A DNA stretch of 16,872 nt from contig JADDQX010000024.1 of the NCBI GenBank assembly GCA_016781115.1, positions 5,191 to 22,062 on the forward strand, in the 5' to 3' direction. The position numbers and the translations under genes are program-made. Positions within the stretch are counted from its first letter, which is position 1; every line of letters begins with the position of its first letter. Origin of the DNA: Actinomycetota bacterium (GTDB taxonomy: Bacteria > Actinomycetota > CADDZG01 > WHSQ01). Positions 10,422 to 16,872 of the stretch are shown here, one piece after another. The notes beneath the pieces are model-generated. The model made no database searches. It had not been told where the DNA came from and saw only the letters and a program-made list of their open reading frames with translations.

Positions 10422-13067
10422 CTAGCCGTAGATCAGCGCCTGAGCTACCTTCCGCGCCCGTCGTGTGAGCCGAAGGTAGCGCTCCTCTAGTTCCTGCCGT
10501 GGCTGATTCTTGAAGCCCATAGCGACACCAAGGGCCTCTAGCTCCTCGGGCCGTGTCGGCAGCGCATCGACGGGCTTGCCGAAGATGAAGAAGAGCCTGT
10601 TGCGTAACTTCATGAGGAAGCGGAACGCGTCCTCCATTCGCCGCGCTTCCTCGACGCCGACGCAGCCGGCTGCGAGCGCGGCGGCGAGCGCATCGAGCGT
10701 TCCGGTCGCTCGGAGGTCCTCTTGTGTCGCACCGTGCAACCTCTGCAATAACTGCACCGCGAACTCGACGTCTGCCAATCCGCCGGACCCCATCTTCAGA
10801 TGACGGCGGGGATCGGTGCCGCGCGGCACCCGCTCCCGTTCCATGCGCGCCTTGAGGTGACGCATCTGGTCGAGGGCTTCACTGCTGAGACGGTGCGGGA
10901 AGGCAAGGTCGCGCGTCGACGTGACCAAAGCCTCTCCCACCTCCGCATCGCCGGCCAGGAAGCGAGCCTTGATCAGAGCTTGGTGCTCCCAAGGCTCAGC
11001 CCACCGCTTGTAGTACTCGAGGTACGACTCGAGAGAGCGCGAGAGGGGGCCGGATCTACCTTCCGGACGCAGCGCCGGATCGACCCGGAATGCCTGTCCC
11101 TCGGGCGTTACCTCTCCCACCGCACGCAGCAGACGCTCCGCCGTCTTCTCGCCCTGTTGCGGATCACCACTGTGGATGAACATGACATCGATGTCGGACG
11201 AGTAGTTGAGCTCCCGTCCGCCGACTTTGCCCATGCCGATGACGGCGAACCCCGCCACGTCTTCGAGCGCAGCCTCGAGACATGCCGCGGCGATCGAGGT
11301 CAGCCACGCCCCAACCTCGACGACATCACTGACACCCGCAAGGTCGCTGAGAGCGACCTTCAAGGTCTCTCTTCTCTTGAATCTCCTCAACCCGTCGAGG
11401 CGCGCCTCCGGCTCTCGCCAGCCCAGCGATGACGATGCCTCCCGCACGAGCTGTTCCGGTGCCTTGGCATGCCCCGGCCCCCGCGGGTCCGCGATCACCG
11501 ACAGCTCTTCCGGCACGTGGGCGAGCACGTCGCCGAGGAAGCGGCCACTGCCGAGCACGTTCGCCAGGAACTCGATCCCTGGAGGGTTGTCTCGCAGCGC
11601 ACCCAGCGCGTCCACCCGTCCCTCCAACGCCTCGCCGAGACGGAGGAAGGCGAATAGACCTTGATCTGGCTGCGGCGTCCGCGCCAGGAATCGCAACATC
11701 GCCGGCGTCAGGACCCGGAAGAGCTTGGCTCGGCGGTCTCTTCCCGCGACCAGTCCGGACAAGGTCCGAGCAGCGCGGTCTACATCACGGAAGCCAAGTA
11801 TCCGCAGCCGCTCTTTTAGAGCCTCCTGCGGCAGGCGCGAGGTCCCCGTGTCCGCAAGCGACTCCACCATCGGGCGATAGAACAGCTTCTCGAAACGCCC
11901 TCTCACGTCCGCCAACACGCGCCGGTGCGCTTCATCGAAACGCTCGGCGGCGCTGACGTCTGGTGTGTCGCGGAAACCGAGGGAGCGGGCGATGCGGGCT
12001 CGTTCCTCGACAGCTTCGGGAAGAATGTGCAGCTGCCGTTCCTGCCACAGCTGGATCCGATGCTCGACGTTGCGCAGCCACCTGTAATCGACCGACAACC
12101 CCGCACCGTCGTCTTCCGCGACGTAGCCACCATCGACCAAGGCATCGATCGCGCGCAGCGTGTTCGGCGAGCGCACCGTCGGATCGGAGCCACCGTGGAC
12201 AAGCTGCAGTAGCTGAACCGAGAACTCGATGTCGCGGATACCGCCGGGCCCCAGCTTCACATCGTGCTGTATCGCGCTACTGCGGCGGCCTGCACGAACA
12301 GCATGCTCCTCGACGCGCTCCTTCATCCTCCTGATGCTCTGGACGCCGTCACTCGAGGCCGCGCGTTCGAATACGAACGGGCGAGTGCCGTCTACGAACA
12401 GCCCGCCGAGCTCCACGTTCCCGGCCGCGGCTCTCGCCTTGATCAAAGCCTGGAACTCCCACGTCTCGGCCCACCGTTTGTAGTACTCGAAGTAACCGGA
12501 GAGAGAACGCACGAGCGGACCGCTCCGGCCCTCGGGCCGGAGATTCATGTCGATGCGGAACGCTTGCCCCTCGGGAGTCATCGACCCCAGCTCACGCAGC
12601 AGGCGCGTCGCTGCCGCAGTGAGCTGGGCGGGATCCTCATCGTCCGGCGCGACGAACATGAGGTCGATGTCGGACGAGTAGTTGAGCTCTGAGCCTCCGA
12701 GCTTCCCCATCGCGATCACGCTCAAGCTGGTCGGTGCTTCCGCGTAGGCGAGAGCGGTCGACAGCGTCGCATCCGCGATCGCCGAGAGGTGCCGCCCCAC
12801 CGCCGCTAGGTCCAGCTCGCCTGCCAGGTCTCGGGCCGCCACCGCTGCCAGCAGACGTCTCTTTTCGAGCCGCACCTCAGGAAAGCCACCGCGGGAGGCA
12901 GCGGCCGCGAGAACCGGCGCGTACCTGGCCTCGCCGGGGACGGCTGCATCGTCCACAACGAGCGCTAGAGCCCGCTCATCAGCGAGCGTGAACTGCGTCA
13001 GCGAGCGGCTCGCGCCGGACAACGCGGCCAGCCGAGGATGATGCTGCTGTTGCTGGGTGGGGTTCAA
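10422..13067 (-). CDS. glnE: Bifunctional glutamine synthetase adenylyltransferase/deadenylase (GlnE)
   Basis: The 881-residue protein has two nucleotidyltransferase units. The first has the motif M-G-K-L-G-G-S-E-L-N-Y-S-S-D-I-D (residues 120-135, metal ligands Asp133 and Asp135) followed by R-P-E-G-R-S-G-P. The second has M-G-K-V-G-G-R-E-L-N-Y-S-S-D-I-D (612-627, Asp625 and Asp627), again followed by R-P-E-G-R-S-G-P. Each is followed by a helical domain with G-P-G-G-I-R-D-I-E-F or G-S-G-G-L-A-D-V-E-F. In characterised GlnE the N-terminal unit removes and the C-terminal unit adds AMP on the glutamine synthetase tyrosine; Tyr402 of GlnA1 is the likely target. Both active sites look intact. It is some 100 residues shorter than many actinobacterial GlnE proteins, mostly at the N terminus. 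The TTG at 13067 is the first usable start but has no strong ribosome binding site. Confidence 0.95.
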   Translation of the reverse strand: MNPTQQQQHHPRLAALSGASRSLTQFTLADERALALVVDDAAVPGEARYAPVLAAAASRGGFPEVRLEKRRLLAAVAARDLAGELDLAAVGRHLSAIADATLSTALAYAEAPTSLSVIAMGKLGGSELNYSSDIDLMFVAPDDEDPAQLTAAATRLLRELGSMTPEGQAFRIDMNLRPEGRSGPLVRSLSGYFEYYKRWAETWEFQALIKARAAAGNVELGGLFVDGTRPFVFERAASSDGVQSIRRMKERVEEHAVRAGRRSSAIQHDVKLGPGGIRDIEFSVQLLQLVHGGSDPTVRSPNTLRAIDALVDGGYVAEDDGAGLSVDYRWLRNVEHRIQLWQERQLHILPEAVEERARIARSLGFRDTPDVSAAERFDEAHRRVLADVRGRFEKLFYRPMVESLADTGTSRLPQEALKERLRILGFRDVDRAARTLSGLVAGRDRRAKLFRVLTPAMLRFLARTPQPDQGLFAFLRLGEALEGRVDALGALRDNPPGIEFLANVLGSGRFLGDVLAHVPEELSVIADPRGPGHAKAPEQLVREASSSLGWREPEARLDGLRRFKRRETLKVALSDLAGVSDVVEVGAWLTSIAAACLEAALEDVAGFAVIGMGKVGGRELNYSSDIDVMFIHSGDPQQGEKTAERLLRAVGEVTPEGQAFRVDPALRPEGRSGPLSRSLESYLEYYKRWAEPWEHQALIKARFLAGDAEVGEALVTSTRDLAFPHRLSSEALDQMRHLKARMERERVPRGTDPRRHLKMGSGGLADVEFAVQLLQRLHGATQEDLRATGTLDALAAALAAGCVGVEEARRMEDAFRFLMKLRNRLFFIFGKPVDALPTRPEELEALGVAMGFKNQPRQELEERYLRLTRRARKVAQALIYG

Positions 13068-13156
13068 GAGCGCGACACGTCGCAGGCCGAACGCGGGGAG
13101 CGATCCCTTTGGGGCGCGTCCACAAACATCCGCCGCATCTTCTCGGTCCCGTGCGA

Positions 13157-13185
13157 TGGACCGACCCGGCCTTGGCCTCTACGGT
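13157..13185 (+). promoter_or_regulatory. Candidate promoter of the NlpC/P60 gene
   Basis: TGGACC (13157-13162) and TACGGT (13180-13185) are spaced by 17 bases. Transcription would start near 13192 and produce a leader of about 190 nt. This lies in the 317-base gap between glnE and the NlpC/P60 gene. The 13068-13156 part shows no feature I can name apart from being upstream of glnE on the other strand. Confidence 0.4.
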
Positions 13186-13240
13186 GATGCCTCGATCGCG
13201 CCACGAGCGCGGCAGGGGCGAAGCGCAGCAGCGCACGCCG

Positions 13241-13379
13241 AGAGCCGGTCCCCGGGATCGCGGGTTGTCGCAAGACAGACATCCCCCGGGAAAGACCGGA
13301 AGCCAGAGGACATATCGAGATGCCTTCGCGGATGGCATCCGGGCGCGGGCCGGGAACCGGCTGTCCTCCGAGACGGAGG
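13241..13379 (+). promoter_or_regulatory. Structured leader with alternative pairing around the ribosome binding site (candidate riboswitch)
   Basis: A long arm pairs CCGGTC (13245-13250) with GACCGG (13294-13299) and CCCGGG (13251-13256) with CCCGGG (13285-13290), topped by a GCAA tetraloop (TGTC 13266-13269 with GACA 13274-13277). A second hairpin is GATGCC (13319-13324) with GGCATC (13334-13339). The ribosome binding site GGAGG (13375-13379) can be masked by CCTCC (13365-13369), but TGTCCTC (13362-13368) can instead pair with GAGGACA (13306-13312), which frees it. These two pairings exclude each other, the logic of a translational switch. In actinobacteria NlpC/P60 genes often carry c-di-AMP riboswitches, but I cannot find that class's conserved core here. 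Confidence 0.4.
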
Positions 13380-13384
13380 TAGAC

Positions 13385-13906
13385 ATGACGACCGAACGAC
13401 GACGCGCGACGTTGAAGCAGCTCGCCGCGGTCACGACCGCTGTGTTCGTGGTGTTGGCGCCGGTGGCGCCGGCGGGTGCTCACACGAGAGAGAAGGTCCG
13501 CACGCAGCGTTCCCACATCAAAGATCGCGCGCGGGCGCAGCTCGGAGCGCGCTACTCCTATGGGGGCACGTCGCCGAATGGGTTCGACTGCTCCGGTTAC
13601 ACGCGCTGGACCTTCCAGGAACATGGTGCCAACCTCCCCCACTCTTCGATGGACCAGTTCGAGCTCGGCGACCGCCGCGGCTACCGGCGCATCTGGAAAC
13701 GCAGAGACCTCCGGATCGGCGACCTCGTTTTCCATAAGACCACCAGCGCTCGCGTCGGTCACGCGGGTGTGTACATCGGGAGGGGCAAGTTCATCTCGGC
13801 GACGTCGTCCGATGGGGTCCGGGTTCGGTCGCTGTACGACCCCTACTACTGGGGCCGCCGCTTCGTTGCTGGGACCAGGGTCCCATCGATGATCAAGGAC
13901 CGCTAG
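13385..13906 (+). CDS. Secreted NlpC/P60 peptidoglycan hydrolase
   Basis: The product has 173 residues from the ATG at 13385, preceded by GGAGG at 5-base spacing; the frame is open further upstream but that region is the structured leader. Residues 1-~33 are a signal peptide (T-E-R-R-R start, hydrophobic core, A-G-A end). The catalytic domain shows R-Y-S-Y-G-G-T-S-P-N-G-F-D-C-S-G-Y with the nucleophile Cys, G-D-L-V-F-H, and the catalytic His in V-G-H-A-G-V-Y-I-G. Such enzymes cut D-glutamyl to diamino-acid bonds in cell-wall peptides. There is no extra wall-binding domain, so it is a minimal single-domain enzyme. It sits between glnE and the second glnA on the opposite strand, sharing a CTAG stop overlap with the latter. 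Confidence 0.93.
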   Translation: MTTERRRATLKQLAAVTTAVFVVLAPVAPAGAHTREKVRTQRSHIKDRARAQLGARYSYGGTSPNGFDCSGYTRWTFQEHGANLPHSSMDQFELGDRRGYRRIWKRRDLRIGDLVFHKTTSARVGHAGVYIGRGKFISATSSDGVRVRSLYDPYYWGRRFVAGTRVPSMIKDR

Positions 13907-15246
13907 AGAAGCGGGAGGTATCGCTCGACCTCGTACGGGGACACGTACGACTTGTATTGATCCCATTCCGCCCGCTTGTTCCGCAGCAGGTACTCGAACA
14001 CCTCTTCGCCGAGTGTCTCTGCAACTAGATCCGAACGTTCCATCTCGCGAACCGCCTCGAAGAGGTCGTCTGGCAGCTGAGCGATCCCCTTGGCTCGCCT
14101 CTCATTGCTGGTCATCTCGTAGATGTTGTCGGTGGCCTCCGGCGCCAGCTCGTAGCCTTCGTCGATCCCCTTCAGACCGGCGGTGAGCATGACGGAAAAA
14201 GCAAGGTAGGGGTTGCAGGCGGGGTCCGGCGATCGGAACTCGATCCGCGTCGACTGATCCTTGCGCGGCTTGTACATCGGCACACGGATCAATGCGGAGC
14301 GGTTGTGGCGACCCCAACAGACATACACGGGAGCTTCCATCACGGGGTAGCCGCGGCCGGTGATCAGTCTCTTGTACGAGTTCACCCATTGATTGGTCAC
14401 CGCGGTGATCTCGCGTGCGTGAACCAGCAATCCGGCGGTGAATGCCTTCGCTACCTTCGACAGGTGGTACTCGTCTGAGCCGTCGTAGAAGGCATTGACG
14501 TCCCCCTCGAACAGTGAGAGATGTGTATGCATCCCCGAACCGGGCAGGTCCGTGTTGGGCTTCGGCATGAAAGTCGCATACATCCCGCGGTTCGCGGCCG
14601 TCTCTTTGACCACCAAGCGATAGGTCATGACCGAATCCGCCATCGTCAAAGCGTCCGCGTGACGAAGATCGATCTCGTGTTGTGAAGGGGCTACTTCATG
14701 GTGGGAGAACTCGACCGGGATGCCCATGCGCTCGAGCACCGCGATCGTCTCCCGTCGCAGCTCCTGAGTTACCGCTACGGGCGTGAAGTCGAAGTAGCCG
14801 CCGACGTCGATCGGGGTTGGCTCTTGTGCCGACTTGAATACGAAGAACTCCATCTCCGGATGAACGTAGAAGGTGAACCCTCGCTCCGCTGCCTTCTCGA
14901 GATTCCGGCGCAGCACGTAGCGAGGGTCCCCCCAGAAGGGCCTCCCATCGGGCGTATAGATGTCACAGAACATGCGCGCGACACCACCGTCCTCGTCGCG
15001 GCGGTTGGGGATGATCTGGAAGGTCGCCGCGTCGGGCCGAGCGAGCATGTCCGACTCCTGAACGCGCGCGAAGCCCTCGATCGCGGAGCCGTCGAAACCG
15101 ATGCCTTCGTCGAAGGCTTGCTCCAGCTCCTCGGCGGTGACCGCGAACGACTTCAGGAACCCCAGTACGTCGGTGAACCACAGCCAGACGAGGCGGATCC
15201 CGCGTTCCTCCACGGTTCGCAGCACGTAATCCTGTTGGCGTTCCAT
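13903..15246 (-). CDS. glnA: Second glutamine synthetase, GlnA2/type I-alpha-like
   Basis: The 447-residue enzyme contains the complete glutamine synthetase core: F-D-G-S-A-I-E-G-F, the metal-binding E-M-E-F-F-V-F, H-H-E-V-A-P-S-Q-H-E-I, the G-S-G-M-H-T-H segment, N-R-S-A-L-I-R-V-P and R-S-P-D-P-A-C-N-P-Y-L. It lacks the insertion that makes type I-beta enzymes longer, so it fits the Bacillus-like I-alpha form seen in actinobacterial GlnA2. The loop around Tyr376 (D-N-I-Y-E-M-T) resembles the Bacillus sequence rather than an adenylylation site. It also keeps the Arg of E-G-F-A-R-V-Q-E-S-D-M, which in Bacillus GlnA takes part in glutamine feedback inhibition. Some actinobacterial GlnA2-type relatives instead act on polyamines, so the substrate should stay open. 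A GlnR-like site lies upstream. Confidence 0.95.
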   Translation of the reverse strand: MERQQDYVLRTVEERGIRLVWLWFTDVLGFLKSFAVTAEELEQAFDEGIGFDGSAIEGFARVQESDMLARPDAATFQIIPNRRDEDGGVARMFCDIYTPDGRPFWGDPRYVLRRNLEKAAERGFTFYVHPEMEFFVFKSAQEPTPIDVGGYFDFTPVAVTQELRRETIAVLERMGIPVEFSHHEVAPSQHEIDLRHADALTMADSVMTYRLVVKETAANRGMYATFMPKPNTDLPGSGMHTHLSLFEGDVNAFYDGSDEYHLSKVAKAFTAGLLVHAREITAVTNQWVNSYKRLITGRGYPVMEAPVYVCWGRHNRSALIRVPMYKPRKDQSTRIEFRSPDPACNPYLAFSVMLTAGLKGIDEGYELAPEATDNIYEMTSNERRAKGIAQLPDDLFEAVREMERSDLVAETLGEEVFEYLLRNKRAEWDQYKSYVSPYEVERYLPLL

Positions 15247-15254
15247 GGGCCCAG

Positions 15255-15286
15255 ACCTTACGCCGTCAAGGTTTCCGACTCGTTAA
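15255..15286 (-). promoter_or_regulatory. Promoter region of the second glnA with a GlnR-like site
   Basis: On the minus strand TTAAC (15286-15282), six bases, then GAAAC (15275-15271) match the GlnR half-site pair gTnAC-n6-GaAAC apart from the first base. Downstream, TAAGGT (15260-15255) is a TANNNT -10 box eight bases before the ATG at 15246, suggesting a near-leaderless transcript. The half-site pair would be centred about 30 bases before the start, closer than at glnA1, so it might repress rather than activate. Confidence 0.5.
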
Positions 15287-15314
15287 CGCCCGGGGGGTCA
15301 GCCCGCGCTCCCAC

Positions 15315-15320
15315 TAGGCT
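15315..15320 (+). promoter_or_regulatory. -10 box of a leaderless nadE transcript
   Basis: TAGGCT ends six bases before the GTG at 15327, the same spacing as at 7554 and 9721, and no Shine-Dalgarno is present. This supports the GTG as both transcription and translation start. Confidence 0.5.
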
Positions 15321-15326
15321 CACATC

Positions 15327-16872
15327 GTGATCAGGATCGCTCTCGCGCAGCTGAACCTGCCGGTCGGAGACATCGCGGGCAACTCGGCGCGGCTCGAGGA
15401 GGAGATGGACCGCGCGAGCCGGGCCGGAGCGCAGATCGTAGCTTTCCCCGAGCTAGCCATAACGGGCTACCCACCCGAAGACCTCCTGCTGAAACGCGCC
15501 TTCGTCGAGGCGAACGTCCGAGCCACGCTCCGCGTGGCGGCTGCCAGCGGCAGCGCGCTGACGATCTTCGGATTCGTCGAGCAAGGCCACGGCTGCCTCT
15601 ACAACGCCGCGGCGATCTGCCAGAACGGCGAACTCCTCGCGGTCTACAGGAAGCACCTCCTCCCGAACTACGGGGTGTTCGACGAACGTCGCTACTTCGC
15701 CGAGGGCCGCGGCCACTTCCTCTTCGAGACGACCGAAGGCGTCGTCGGCGTATGCATCTGCGAAGATGCGTGGAGCGAGAGGGGCCCAGTCACCCGCCAA
15801 GGCGACGCTGGAGCCCAGCTCATCGTCAACATCAATGCGTCGCCATTCCACAAAGACAAGATCGGGTCGCGCTTCGAGCTACTGGCGGAGCGGGCACGCA
15901 GAGCGCAGGCCGCGATCGCATACGTGAACATGGTCGGGGGCCAGGACGAGCTGGTATTCGATGGCGGCTCGTTGGCGGTCGGACCAGAAGGAGCCCTCGT
16001 CGCCCGCATGCCACAGTTCCACGAAGCGGTCGCACTCGTCGACTTGCCACTCGGCGCAGGTGGAACAACACGTCATCCATCTGTGAGTCGGGTCTCGGTC
16101 ACCCTTCCCGAACGCCGCGGGGAGGCGGACCGGATCGAGGTGGCGGACCCACCTGCCATCGAAGAGGTGTACGAAGCTTTGAAGCTCGCCCTCGCCGACT
16201 ACGCGACCAAGAACGGGTTCACGAAGGTCGTGATCGGTCTCTCAGGCGGGATCGACTCTGCCCTCACCGCCGTTATCGCGGCCGATGCACTGGGGCCCGA
16301 TGCGGTCATGGGTGTTGCGATGCCATCTGAGTTCTCGAGCTCGCACTCCGTCGACGACGCGAAGGTGCTCGCGGAGAACCTCGGGATCGAGCTCGTCCAG
16401 ATCCCGATCGCTCACGTCTACAACACCTACGTCGACACGCTTGAGGGCGCGTTCGGCCCGGCAGAGTTGGGACTCGCAGAAGAGAACCTGCAGGCGCGTA
16501 TCCGCGGCAACCTCTTGATGGCGATATCGAACCGCTACGGACATCTAGTGGTCGCTACCGGCAACAAGTCGGAGATGGCCTGCGGCTACGCCACCCTCTA
16601 CGGCGACATGGCGGGGGGCTTCGCGCTGTTGAAGGACGTGTTCAAGAGCGAGGTCTACGACCTCTGCCGGTACCGCAACGAGATATCGCCGGTTATCCCC
16701 GAGAGCATCCTGACCAAGGCACCATCTGCGGAGCTGCGCCCCGGCCAGAAGGACTCGGACTCGCTCCCGCCCTATGAGGTGCTGGACCCGATCTTGGAGG
16801 CCTACATAGAGAACGACTTAGGGATAGCCGATATCGAGGACATGGGGTTCGAGCGTTCCACGGTCGAGAGGG
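15327..16872 (+). CDS. nadE: Glutamine-dependent NAD+ synthetase, 3' end cut off by the window
   Basis: The first 515 codons are visible, starting at GTG 15327. The N-terminal ~260 residues are a nitrilase-fold glutaminase with the full catalytic triad: Glu42 (F-P-E-L-A-I-T-G-Y), Lys109 (Y-R-K-H-L-L-P-N-Y-G-V-F-D-E) and Cys145 (V-C-I-C-E-D-A-W). The ammonia released is passed to the C-terminal synthetase domain, which shows the ATP pyrophosphatase loop G-L-S-G-G-I-D-S-A, T-G-N-K-S-E and Y-G-D-M-A-G-G-F. Together they convert deamido-NAD, glutamine and ATP to NAD in the last step of NAD synthesis. The fused two-domain form usually has about 540-590 residues when of the shorter type, so only the C-terminal tail is missing. 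It diverges from the second glnA with an 80-base shared promoter region. Confidence 0.96.
   Translation, partial: MIRIALAQLNLPVGDIAGNSARLEEEMDRASRAGAQIVAFPELAITGYPPEDLLLKRAFVEANVRATLRVAAASGSALTIFGFVEQGHGCLYNAAAICQNGELLAVYRKHLLPNYGVFDERRYFAEGRGHFLFETTEGVVGVCICEDAWSERGPVTRQGDAGAQLIVNINASPFHKDKIGSRFELLAERARRAQAAIAYVNMVGGQDELVFDGGSLAVGPEGALVARMPQFHEAVALVDLPLGAGGTTRHPSVSRVSVTLPERRGEADRIEVADPPAIEEVYEALKLALADYATKNGFTKVVIGLSGGIDSALTAVIAADALGPDAVMGVAMPSEFSSSHSVDDAKVLAENLGIELVQIPIAHVYNTYVDTLEGAFGPAELGLAEENLQARIRGNLLMAISNRYGHLVVATGNKSEMACGYATLYGDMAGGFALLKDVFKSEVYDLCRYRNEISPVIPESILTKAPSAELRPGQKDSDSLPPYEVLDPILEAYIENDLGIADIEDMGFERSTVER

Noticed and set aside
13241..13379. c-di-AMP (ydaO-type) riboswitch before the NlpC/P60 gene
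   Set aside because: The gene context fits, but I could not find the conserved core segments of that class, nor a cobalamin riboswitch core despite a partly similar AAGCCAGAGGACA stretch. Kept only as an unassigned structured leader.
13064..13966. 300-codon minus-strand frame across the NlpC/P60 gene
   Set aside because: Arg/Pro-rich shadow sequence without recognisable motifs, while the plus strand encodes a complete NlpC/P60 domain with signal peptide and ribosome binding site.
1..16872. CRISPR arrays, insertion sequences, tRNA/rRNA genes, phage genes
   Set aside because: None seen: no spaced direct repeats, no transposase motifs, no cloverleaf with a T-arm. A faint T-arm-like run on the minus strand near 7360-7390 lacks pairing stems.

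Overview
The window reads as a chromosomal stretch from a GC-rich Gram-positive bacterium, most likely an uncultured member of the Actinomycetota. The pointers are a glutamine synthetase/adenylyltransferase set of actinobacterial layout (glnA1, glnE, a GlnA2-like enzyme), GlnR-like half-sites in front of both glutamine synthetase genes, a DUF2505-type protein, GTG/TTG starts, and several TANNNT -10 boxes so close to the start codon that the mRNAs should be leaderless. There are no tRNAs, rRNAs, insertion sequences, CRISPR arrays or phage genes. This is compact core chromosome carrying some unusual items.

Layout. 1-441: end of a small membrane protein (DUF5317-like, cut by the window edge). 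401-2073 (minus): a small unknown protein and an HD-GYP response regulator. 2074-2530: a divergent control region that also carries its own short transcription unit, with a promoter, a hairpin-rich leader, a 25-residue hydrophobic peptide gene and an intrinsic terminator. 2531-4512 (plus): a membrane histidine kinase and a NarL-type response regulator with ATGA overlap. 4509-7329 (minus): a second copy of the small unknown protein and a 668-residue secreted protein that joins an LPxTG-type wall-anchored half to a lipoprotein-like half. 7566-8063: DUF2505-type protein. 8081-9697: glnA1 with a GlnR-like operator, a -10 box and a strong terminator. 9733-10421: a peroxiredoxin-like selenoprotein, read through an in-frame TGA, with a coupled 54-residue membrane peptide. 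10422-13067 (minus): glnE. 13068-13906: a structured leader and an NlpC/P60 hydrolase. 13903-15246 (minus): second glutamine synthetase. 15327 to the end: nadE (glutamine-dependent NAD synthetase, partial).

How it fits together. The right half is about nitrogen: GlnA1 makes glutamine, GlnE can adenylylate its conserved tyrosine (Tyr402), the second GlnA is a Bacillus-type (I-alpha-like) enzyme, and NadE consumes glutamine. Half-sites matching the actinobacterial GlnR consensus (gTnAC-n6-GaAAC) precede both glnA genes. The left half is signalling: HD-GYP (c-di-GMP turnover), histidine kinase/response regulator, and a candidate secreted or membrane peptide next to the kinase.

Most notable is the gene at 9733-10260. 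A naive ORF search would begin it at 9883 and lose the active site. Read through TGA 9853-9855 it gives a full PRXL2/SelU-like (AhpC/TSA-type) protein with a U-x-x-C active site, and a 7-bp hairpin with a G in the apical loop lies 18 nt after the TGA, as expected of a bacterial SECIS element.
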